64,000 nucleotides of DNA from Pseudisothecium myosuroides (Eukaryota; Streptophyta; Bryopsida; Hypnales; Lembophyllaceae). The stretch is from assembly GCA_951799445.1 (NCBI GenBank), contig OX637288.1:32777288-32841287 (forward strand), read 5' to 3'. The position numbers and the translations under genes were made by a program. The notes below the pieces were generated by a model, which saw nothing but the letters and a program-made list of their open reading frames with translations, was not told the origin of the DNA and ran no database searches. Below are positions 22,838-32,484 of the stretch, one piece after another. Numbering within the stretch: the stretch's first letter is position 1; every line of letters starts with the position of its first letter.

Positions 22838-24217
22838 ATGGTGTCTATACCCGTCTTCACTGGGAAAGAGCGTGAAGATCCAGAGAGATTATTACTTCAG
22901 TTTAAAAGAGCATGCATGGCGAATGGCGATAGAACAAAAACCGCATGGCTTGAATTATTGCCAATACATCTCGACGATACTGCATCTTTCTGGTTTGAAC
23001 GTCAAAGTGAAGCGATCACAACTTCATGGGAAGTGTTGATAGCTACGTTAATATCAGAATTCCAAGAAAGAGAGTCATATCAAAGTCTGCTTAGGACTTT
23101 AAGTCTTGTTAAGCAGAAGAACGACGAAAGCGTTCGTCAGTTCAGTGCACGGGTTCGGGAGTTACAGTCTCGTATTCAACGGAGCTTAAACTGTCTGAAC
23201 ACCAACACAGGTGATGCTTTACCACAAAGCCTAGAAAACACGGCATTGAAAATTTAGCTCTGCGAAGTTTCATCAGCGGCCTCAAACCAGCAATCCAAGA
23301 GATTGTTGCATGGAAAGAACCGTCGACATTTGAGGATGCGCTCATACTAGCGCAAAGGAAGGAAATGAATTTAACGAGTATATTATAGTCGCAGATTATC
23401 ACAGCGACAGTTACACCCATAGTATCACAGTTGGTTCAAACGACTCCCCTCACTGCTGAAATAAAGAAGGAAACAATAGTTAAAAGTCCCAAAATAACTC
23501 AGCTTATCTCCAAAATGCACGACTTAAAATTGTTACTATTATAGGGGCAAAGTAATAATAGTCGATCTAAAAGCCCAGCGTCAGAAAATCGCCCGAGTAC
23601 TCCTCAAAGGGTGCAGTTCATTACATGTCTTGGTTGTGGGAAAAGAGGTCACTATAAGAATGACTGTCCCAAAGCTGAAAAGGCTCCAGCACCGACAACT
23701 GTTATTCTTGCAAAAGTAAACTTGCTCCAGTTGGTCGGCGACAGCAGAGTACAAATAGTTGATTCCGAGGTAATGAATACTAATAGAGGTCGACCTAGCA
23801 AAGAGAAACCAGAGGTACTGAGGAGGAACGATACAGAGAAGATTAGCATTGATCGGCACAGAGACAAGCGTCGACGACCAGAGAAAAAAGATAAACTACG
23901 GCAAAGAAAGATTGGAATTAGCGACCTCTTTTTGAGTCGGGGTCAAAGTGAGTACTCGCTATTACAGGATCTGGGCAAGCAAACCACAAATATTACAGTT
24001 GGACAATTAGTTGCAAAATGCCCATCTTTACGAAGAGAACTGTGTCAAGGAATCAATACACGTCGGCACAAATCTACAGTGGAAATTAACGTTGCAGATA
24101 AAGCAAAGGGAGACCTTAAATCTTCGCAAGTGCAAGCCACTATTAATGGTCACAAGGTGGGAGGATGTCTCCTTGATGGTGGCGCAGCAGTGAATATCAT
24201 TTCGTCGTGGTTCATGG
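22838..24217 (+). pseudogene. gag with zinc knuckle, and start of protease
   Basis: Begins MVSIPVFTGKEREDPE and continues as a retrotransposon gag (FWFERQSEAITTSWEVL, LSLVKQKNDESVRQFSARV). The frame is lost at about 23250 and continues in another frame (RSFISGLKPAIQEIV), with stops near 23386 and 23541. A clean CCHC knuckle, CLGCGKRGHYKNDC, lies at about 23623-23664, followed by a basic region. The aspartic protease starts with LLDGGAAVNII near 24170, where DGGA replaces the usual DTGA or DSGA. The frame is then cut at SSWFM by the MULE and resumes at 37130. Confidence 0.85.
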
Positions 24218-24275
24218 GACGATGCTATTTTGCGTGCAGTGAGCGTAGAGCATAGAGCGGTGAGCGTACTTTTGC
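24218..24275. repeat. MULE left terminal inverted repeat
   Basis: GCTATTTTGCGTGC is shared exactly with the complement of the right end (37062-37119). It is followed by repeated GAGCGTAGAGCATAGAGCGG motifs, which also occur in the right subterminal region and are candidate transposase-binding repeats. Confidence 0.75.
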
Positions 24276-24485
24276 GAGCCCCGAGACCTCCAAAGTGGGC
24301 ATTCTCTATAAAAATAAAAGTAGGAGATAAAATCTAAGCAAAACAAAAGTTAAAAATTAAAACTGATCTACAACAGTAAAGCCCTATAGCCTTGAGTGTG
24401 GTCTAATGTGAGATATGATTGACCACAATTTTAGGCAGCACAAGGCGGTTTTAGGGTAAACAAAAATAATTAATTAAATAAATTG
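24276..24485. other. MULE left subterminal region
   Basis: AT-rich, no gene seen, between the left inverted repeat and an 18-bp minisatellite. Confidence 0.4.
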
Positions 24486-24489
24486 AGCA

Positions 24490-24668
24490 GGTACCCTATG
24501 GCCGTGGATATCCAATGGTCGCTGTTTTCCTATGGCTGTGGATACCCAATAGTTGTTGTTATCCTATGGCCATGGATACCCTGTGGCCGTTGTTATCCAA
24601 TGGCCGCAGTTACCCTATATCCGTTGTTATCCAATGGCCGTTCATACCCTATAGCCGTTGATATTGTG
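24490..24668. repeat. 18-bp minisatellite (CCTATGGCCGTTGTTATC-like)
   Basis: About nine or ten degenerate 18-bp units alternating GTGGATAC and GTTGTTAT variants of CC(T/A)ATGGCCGT. Because 18 is a multiple of 3 it stays open in frame, which explains a short spurious reading frame here. It lies in the MULE left arm, about 0.55 kb beyond the stop codon of the cargo gene. Confidence 0.75.
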
Positions 24669-25221
24669 ACGCCACCTGAAAAGTTCCTTAAAATAAACTA
24701 AGGTTTCATTGAATATTATCACACCATTAGTCCAAATAGAACCATTTCATATTCTTCAAAAAACTGCAGCCATGAGTGTGTTTCGAATATTAAAAAAAAA
24801 AAACTGAAAATTATTGAGGATGTAGGGATGGTCGTCAACAGAAACGAAATGTCCTCTGAGAGCGTCCATTCAGAAAAATTATATTGTGAGTACATTCTGC
24901 TGATAGAGCGAACAGACGGCAACAATTTTATGGACAAAGTGAAGATTAAAATCATGAAAAACTTCCACAAATTTTGGAGGGTTCGATTTTTATTGCAGTG
25001 CATGTTAAATAATTCCTCGGTATTAGTGAGCGTAGCCGAAGCCAAAAAGACTTTGATGAATTAATATAATTCAAATGAACGACGGAATTTAATTTTACTC
25101 TGAAAGGATGCTAAGATGAACCATTACATCAGCATATACAGACAATGAACATTACAAATGGAAACACAAGATGTATGTAATGTAATTAGAACTCAAACAA
25201 TAAATCCGAGAGACATAGGAA

Positions 25222-28200
25222 TTATGAAAATGTAAAAGTCGAGGAACTGCCAGAAGATGCTGGTCTTGGTTCCATATCAACGTCTGCCTCATCATCAATA
25301 AAACGACAAACACGTCTAGGAAAACTTCTATCACTACGCGTGGGGGTTGAAGAAGATTCTGCCGCTTGCAACATAGCGACGTCTGCATCCCACGACGCCA
25401 TAAAGTAGTCTTTGGCCGGAGATTGGAGTAGAGGGATCACTGTGAGCCAAACAAGTTTGTATAAGTAAATTGTAGGCCATGAACAGAAGACTGAAAGATA
25501 ATAGGATCAAGCGCGAGACTTACTTACTGAATCTGTTCTTCTTAGTGATCTGCCGAATAGGGACGTCCAGTGCAATCTCTGGTGGAGTGTCGGTAGCGGG
25601 AAGTTCAATTCGAGCTGGAGCTTCGACCTGGTGGAACTGCTGCAACTTAGCCCTGAAGATGATGACGTCATCTTCGAGGGCCGCAATGTGTCGTCCAATA
25701 CCTCTACAAGCTCGAATAGAATTACCTGGAAGTAGATGAAAGAATTTAGTTTAGGACATGACCAAGGAGAACGAAAGAAAAATTCATCACAAGAGAAAGC
25801 ACTACTCACCGAGAGAAGCAAATGCATCGAGGATGATGGCCCCCGGCTTGGTAAAAGCCTCGATCAGCATTTGAAGGAAAACAGGATCCTTCTCAAGGGC
25901 GCCTCTCCACGGAACAGATCCATTCATGGATTGAGAGGCCGCGGAAGTGAAATTAAATAACACATCGGATTGAGCAACTCCCATACCGAACTCCGCAAGT
26001 GATTCATCGGCCGCTATCGTGAATTTGCTAGCATCCATGGCGCGGTGTATGAAGAGTTGAATCCGGAATCCTCTGCTCTGTAAATGAAGATTGCGGCGAA
26101 ATTCAATTAGGCCAGGCAAAATGTAAATTACAATCCATTGACTCGAATCCAGTGATTCCAAAAATTGATTCAAAACAATACTAACCTTATTTTTTAAGTT
26201 GTAATACGATGCAGAAGGCAGGTCATTAATTCCCCACCACTCTCGATGTAGAATGAAGCTGTAGCCGTTTGCATACGACAGCACATCTGTCCGGATCCAT
26301 GGAACATCTGGGACAAACAATAGAATCGCACCCGCCCCGTGAAGAAAATGTTCTACAAACTTGAAAACACTTTCAGTCTGCTGCTCAGAGTACTCATTCC
26401 AGGCTGGGACATCTCCAGGGTTCACTGAAATGGAAGGAACCCAGAGGCCATCTTTAAGATTGCCAAGAATCAAGTCAAAGCCACTGTGCGGACAAGCCTT
26501 ATTCAAAGCCTTGGCACCGTCTTCTTTCTTGACCTGGACATTAAAAAGGATGGAATTGATTATGTGAGAAAGGCATAACACAAACGCATTGAGAATCCAA
26601 TTTGCTCAAAAAACAAAACGACTATCCCAACAACACAATGTAGACAATGACGAAGAATCCCCAAGTGCCGACATTGGCAATGGCTCTAAACCGTGGAATG
26701 TCAAGGCATCATAACAACAACAACCCATAACTCAGACAAGCAAATAACGGACAATGCATAAGGGGAACTGGTGATTGAAGAGACAAACCTTGAGAACAAA
26801 CTTGTTGACAGTGTCGAGGCAAGTGTGCACGTTCGGAAGAGCCTCCATAATTTGGAACAGGCTGGAATTTTGAACACAGACTAAGGATTGAAAAAAAGAT
26901 GCTGATGATAAGGCTCCTTTGCTTGTGGTGACTATGTTCTTCAGCTTTTGCGTAGCAAATGACAGCGGGCTCGATAGCGCATGAAGAGCAGGCAAAAGAG
27001 GATTCTGAGCACCACTTGGACTAGGCTGCGGAGGAGGGGGGTGAACCACATCCAGCACTTCCATGTCCGTATCCACGTCCGGCAATGGACGCTCTGATGG
27101 TCCAGCAGCTTTCCTGGCACTAACAGGGGCCACTGCATCACTCTCCTGAGTGGCCGCCGCATCGGAGGTTGCCTTCTTCTTTGCTTCTTCTTCGGCCTTC
27201 CTCTTTGAGCCCCTTGTCTTCTTTGCAGGACCCTCCGGTGGCGCTGTCTCATGAACCGTCTTCAACCCGGATAAATCTGGTTGCACCTTGTTCCTTAAAT
27301 CGATCTCGAAGGGAGGAGGATTGTTCAGAGGGCAGTCAATGTACCACCGACAAACTTCCCAGTGCTCCTTCTTCCACTTCCTGGCGATCTCATCCGATAT
27401 CATGCAATTGTCGGCACGTCTGTCCAAGTAGCTTGGGAAGAACGACGGTGACTTCGACGTGGCGTTGCGTGCGTGCAGCACAAACTTGAAATATCGATAC
27501 AGAACCCTGGCCACAGCCTGCTCCAGACCGACTTGAAACTCTGGAGGATGATTCTTGTGAACTCCTTTGCCACTAAACTCATGGGAGAATGCATTATCCC
27601 AAAGCTGGATACGATTCTGCTCCACATAATCCGCAATGCTAGGAATTGGACTTTCACCAGGTGGGAGATAATTGATCGTAACATCCAGCTCAGAGAGAGC
27701 TGCATCGAATAGTTCCTGCACAGAACTAGCCAACTGTAACAAGGAGTCATAATTAACTCTGACGAGTCCATAATTGAATTCAAAAAAAAAAAAAGGTAAA
27801 AGAAGTTACCTGTGCCCACCAGGTTGCCTTGTGAAGCCACTCAGGAAAAGCATGATCAGGAAACTTGGTCTTTGGGAACCTCATAGCTTCCCGAAGCAAG
27901 GGAGGTTTGTTCCACCGCTCCAGCCACTTGACTTTCACTGCCAGATCCATGACGGAGGTTGAAAGATACCACAACTTCTCCTGCAACATCTCTGGATCGT
28001 CCTCTCGATTCTCATAGTGAATGCAAACTTGCTCCATGAATTGCGGTGTTTGCCTCGGATCAGCAATAGGAAGCTGTTTCTTCACATTAGATGACATATC
28101 CTTCTTCACTTTGTCGACAGCCTTCCCAATGGCGTCATACAGCTTCCCAGTAGTCCATTCTTTCGATTTCTCCGGATACTTCTCTTTGAATCTCCTAGTC

Positions 28201-29712
28201 GCATGAGCTACTGCATCACCTAGCTCTTGCTGCAAGACAATGAATACGCAATTAGGCTTCTTATCTGAGGTTAAAGCTGACTCCCAGAATCGACACAGCA
28301 AGTGCCGATATCGGCACTCTAATTCTTCAGTCGAAAAGCAAACAACAGAGGTCATAACAATCAACTCCATACAAAATCATGAAAGTACATAACACCCCCG
28401 CACCTGATAGAGAAAGCTAATTAGCCCGTCAAGCGTCAAGGTGTACTAAGTTCGAGTCTTTGTTTTCTGCTTCTTCTCGGCGTCAGCTAGCTCCTCTTTG
28501 GTAACTAGATTCTCGAAGTAGGACAGGGGTTGACCAGCTATATTCTGAAGCCTGTACAGCTTGTGAACCAGGTTTAACTTCACGTGACATGTTTGGTTTC
28601 TCCTGTTTCAGCCAATCAAAGTTAGAACTGAAAAGGACATACTACTCGCAATAAAACACTATGAGGAATGGTCTCTGCCTCGTAAATTACCAGTTCACTT
28701 GGTGCAGCGTGGTGAGTAGTGGCCCGATCTGGCCCTCAACCTCCAAGACAATAGATTCAACTGTGTAATGCCATGACGGATCATCCCCGTGGTCTCTGTT
28801 GATTATCGGTAGCCAGGCAGCCAACCGATGGTTGCCATCCCAGACGAAGAACATTTTCCCCGAGAATTGCTTCCACAAGTCTTCCTTCTCTAGCTCCTTC
28901 TTGAAGTTGTTGTTTGCATCAACCCATAACAAACTCCAAGAGGCCACCTCCTTGTCCGTCACATCTCGTGTTTTGACCTCGTTGTCTTGCAAGGCGACGT
29001 AGAAGACACCATGGCCGTCCATATATCCGGTACTTACAAAATGTGAGCCTAGTGCCATGACGTCGTTCTTCAGGTATGGCCGAACCGCAGCCAAAGCTTT
29101 CATACGACAGAGTGGGATGTTCAGTTTTGACTTCTCCCTTGGCTTGAAACGGAGCTTGTCCAACACAATGTTCGTATTGGCTGACTCCTGCACGACCATC
29201 TTGTCCATTTCCTTTCCAAGCTCCTCTGCCATCATCTCCGTCGTTTCTTTTCTAGCAATCTGTGCGTCCTGGGAAGTCTCGACATCCTCGTTACCCGCTT
29301 CTTCTGCAAATAGAACATCGTTAGCAAGTAGCCAGACAATCACCCAAACTTTCCTAAACCATATTTGAGAATGTCAGGCTGTCAAGAAGACGCACCTGAC
29401 TTGTGAATTTTTGGCTGCGACGAAGACTGTCCCCCGTTTGTTCTCCCAGGATCAATCAAATTATCCGTCTCACCTGCAGAATTTCAGAACAAGACTTAAA
29501 ATTGAGAAGGAAAAACAAAAGTGGCAGCAGCAGAGGGTAGCAGAGAGTGGAATAAGCACTCCCTCTAGGGGAGTGTTGGAAGTGCTTGTGTGTTCGTGGT
29601 TACAGATTTGTGACTTACCTCGTTCTGTTTGCGCGGTTTGGGAAGGGTTGCCGCCTTCCGACTCCACGCACATCTTCTCCGCGCACTCCGTGGTCTCAGA
29701 CGTCTCCGCCAT
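25222..29712 (-). CDS. MULE cargo gene: ParB-like plus DNA-methyltransferase-like protein (10 exons)
   Basis: Model, minus strand: exons 29712-29619, 29473-29396, 29303-28691, 28602-28404, 28324-27810, 27733-26789, 26533-26186, 26077-25810, 25725-25528 and 25439-25222, about 1,150 residues. All introns are GT-AG, and phase is kept at every join but one. Exon 3 carries a ParB/sulfiredoxin-like signature, VWDGNHRLAAWLP. Exons 4-6 are helical, with a basic KKTRGSKRK stretch that may be a nuclear signal. Exons 7-9 resemble the permuted N4/N6 DNA methyltransferases: FDLIL, then GAILLF, and finally IILDAFASLGNSIRACRGIGRH, like the AdoMet motif I region. The DPPY position reads NLKD and FxGxG reads FASLG, so catalysis is doubtful. 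Exon 4 has an in-frame TAG (28446-28448) and its join to exon 5 does not keep phase: either decay or a model error. ParB-MTase fusions are common in phages; function here is unknown. Confidence 0.6.
28301..28318. repeat. 18-bp perfect palindrome
   Basis: AGTGCCGATATCGGCACT is self-complementary. It lies just inside or at the start of exon 5 of the cargo gene. Its 16-bp core TGCCGATATCGGCACT recurs at 34639-34654 inside the same MULE, in an intron of the transposase gene. Confidence 0.7.
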
Positions 29713-30039
29713 CTTCACGGGTGCTGCAGCCAGAGAACATTCCCAAGTTCCTCAAGTCATTGCGAATTCAGACAAGGAGCAGATTGAGAAACCCTAAACC
29801 AGTTGTCCAGGGTGTGACACAGGGGAGCAAAATCGGAGTGGAAGACCTAATCACTTAGAAAACTGTTAGTCGTGGGAAACCCTGCACGGATCAAAACCCT
29901 AAATCCTAGCAAAAAATTAGCGAATGGAGAGAACCGAGGTCATTGAGATTGAGCAGAGTGGTGCAAGCGGAGAAAATCGAAACCTTAATCCCACAACGGC
30001 CCTGAGCAGGCAAGTCGGGGAGAGCATGAACGGCGATCA

Positions 30040-30236
30040 AGCTCGGGGGACACAGCTCGGGGCGACCAGTTTGGGGCGACCAGTTCGGGGCAAGCAGCTC
30101 GAGGAGACCAACTCGGGGCGACTAGCTCGGGGAGACCAGCTTGGGGCGAATAGCTCGGGGAGACCAGCTCGAGGCGACTAGGTCGTTGCGAGCAGCTCGG
30201 GGCGACAAGCTCGGGGCAACCAAGCTCGGGGCGACA
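30040..30236. repeat. 14-bp minisatellite (AGCTCGGGGCGACC-like)
   Basis: About fourteen consecutive GC-rich units on AGCTCGGGGCGACC, with single changes such as GAGACC or CGACTA. It sits about 330 bp upstream of the cargo-gene ATG. It stays open in several frames, but nothing suggests it is translated. Confidence 0.85.
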
Positions 30237-30764
30237 GAGCAAGGAACCAACAGAGTGAATGGGGAAAGGATACAGATTGGGAACCAGCACGCTGCGAATG
30301 GGGAAAGGTGCATGGAGCGAAGTGGGAGAACTGGGCTAAACAGCGATCCAACTGGGCGAATCAAACGAGGAATCAATTGGGAGACACCAGAATTCAAGGG
30401 AAAGGGCTAAACCAGCACAGTTTACTAACAAAGCTAATCCCTAAATGAGCAAGCCAAAATAGCCAACCAGCACGCAAAGCAACTTAGCTTAACCACAAAA
30501 AATAACCGGACTAGATCCTAAACGAGCAAGCGAACATAGCCAATGAAATCGTAAACCAACGGTGCCAAAACCAGCAAGCAAGCCAAAGGAACAAACCAAC
30601 ACTTACTGGAGCGAAACCAGCATGAAAGACCTAGTCAATCTGAAGTTGCGAAACCAATAATTTGGCAGCAAAACGATGCAAAACCAGCTAGGAGATACTA
30701 GCAAGAAGTCACCAGACAGGGCACTAAACCACCAGAAAGAAGATTTTTAGAGGGGGAGGAACTA

Positions 30765-30922
30765 GCACGGAGCCAGTGGAACAAAACTAGCACGGAGCCA
30801 ACGGAGCGAAACTAGCACGGAGCCAATGGAGCGAAACAGCATCGAGCTAATGGAGCAAAACAGCATTGAGCTAATGGAGCAAAACTAGCATGCAAGCTAA
30901 AGGAGAGAAATCGCACGCAAGC
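30765..30922. repeat. ~25-bp minisatellite (GCACGGAGCCAATGGAGCGA-like)
   Basis: Six to seven degenerate units of about 25 bp, each with GCACGGAGCCAATGGAGC followed by AAAACTA, drifting to GCATTGAGCTAATGG in later units. Confidence 0.8.
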
Positions 30923-31330
30923 CATACCGCAAGCCAACGTGAGATGCCAGTGTCAATCGCGGATGAAGCCCACCATTTTACAGCCTTCACCCGAGTAGCT
31001 GCAATCGTTTCAGTTGGACCGCCGAACTCAAGCTCTCAATCCCGACGTCCCTCAATAAACAGATTACTCAACTCTATCTGGGATCAAACTACGAAGCACA
31101 CCTTCAAAGACACGCTGCTTCTCTTTGCAATGTAGTAAAGCCTCTAGCGACTCTACTTGCAATGATTTCGCAATTACATGATAATGACTGCACAGAATTC
31201 ATCATTATGTGAACCTGAGATGATGGTTTACACCCTCTACTCAATGCACAAGGTACCTGTTTCATAATCTTCATGAACCCTAACAATGATGTTTTGAGAC
31301 AAACAAATAATTTAGTTGTCACATTACCTC

Positions 31331-31643
31331 GCTCTGAGGTGGTCTCTCTACTTGGCCCGTTTTCGCGATCACCAGCACTCTCATCAGGTGTATTCTCGCT
31401 TTCGCTGCTTGTTGGGGTGGTATTCTCTGGAAGTCCTCGCTGCATGGTGTCCTCTACAATATTTGGAGGAGAAACCTCCACTCCGCTAACTGACGGTTCT
31501 CCGCAAACAAATTCCAGTACTCTAACAGTCTCTCCTGCATCTGCTATCCTAGCATTTGATCGCAGTTCCCTCATGATTCTAGACCTCTTCAGGCGCTTCG
31601 GGGTTGTAAAATACAAAGCCTTTCGTCTCTGTCTCTTTGGCAT
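31331..31643 (-). other. Possible alternative first exon with a nuclear signal
   Basis: A minus-strand frame opens MPKRQRRKALYFTTPKRLK, with two basic clusters typical of nuclear signals, and continues as an acidic serine-rich stretch. It meets a donor (GAGCGAG then GTAATG) in the same phase as exon 1 of the cargo gene, which ends CAGAACGAG then GTAAGT. It could therefore splice onto exon 2 at 29473 as an alternative start. This is inference from splice phase only. Confidence 0.35.
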
Positions 31644-32484
31644 TCTAAAGGGTGCAGGAATTCAATGTCATTTCCACTCCACGCAATACTAACTACTAGT
31701 CCTATTTATGTATCATTATAGCTATTTACGTATTATTTCGAAAGCTTCAGCCATAATGACAATATTTCACAACCCAACGGAGTTGTAACCCTTTTAAGCA
31801 TACCAACAATGACAAATGATTACAGTTTTAAAGCTTAACTGAGAAACACTAATGGCATCATTTTATTCTGTTAGACCGACGATGATGAATGACAGGTCAA
31901 TCCATACTAACCCATTGCACCGTCATAACTCGTTCAACATGGCGCTCTTTGTCGCGGAGGAAGTTTCCATTCTGCGGAATTCATCACTCCTACAATTTCC
32001 GGGTTTCAGTATACTGACACTTTATTTGACGGTTGTCCAAAGGCTATTCATCGAATTCTAGAAATACTACTTGCGAACCTCTAAGCTCCTAATTACCTCA
32101 GGAGCATAAAAAATAAAGTAAGGGTCGGCTCTTCCGACCTATCATACTAATATTAATTTGCAATCTAATTCATTCATTATAAGTCGTACAACATCCAAAA
32201 TTCATCCTTGACAGTGCACGACTCCGCTGTTCTTCACTATAATTGGGAATGGATACTAATTGAAAAAAAAATGTACCACGAAGTTTGGTTCAGTATTGTG
32301 TTGCCCTAATGAACTACCACATGGCGTCGACGTCTTTAGTTAAGAAATGGGGACCCTTTATTGACGTACTACTCGGTCTCTACCTCACTTATTCAAGGAA
32401 CACAATACCTAGATTTTACCTGGTCCTGGTTTTGCACTGAGCTTGCATGTTCGTTGTTGGGTCTCCTCAAGAGTTAGGGTTGTC

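Larger units (their letters stand above)
29713..32484. promoter_or_regulatory. Divergent intergenic region of the MULE
   Basis: Lies between the start codons of the cargo gene (minus) and the transposase (plus), so it should contain both promoters. It holds two minisatellites (30040-30236 and 30765-30922) and a possible alternative first exon (31331-31643). No clear TATA box could be assigned to either gene. Confidence 0.5.

Noticed and set aside
24483..24701. 72-codon frame with hexapeptide-like repeats
   Set aside because: It is the translation of an 18-bp minisatellite in a MULE arm.
26281..26340. DVPW in the cargo gene as the methyltransferase DPPW/DPPY motif
   Set aside because: It lies after the GAILLF strand, about 50 residues past FDLIL, which is not where motif IV sits in this class.
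29924..30410. Frames across the 14-bp minisatellite on both strands
   Set aside because: Openness is explained by the GC-rich repeat unit; the translated repeats have no family and lie in the promoter region.
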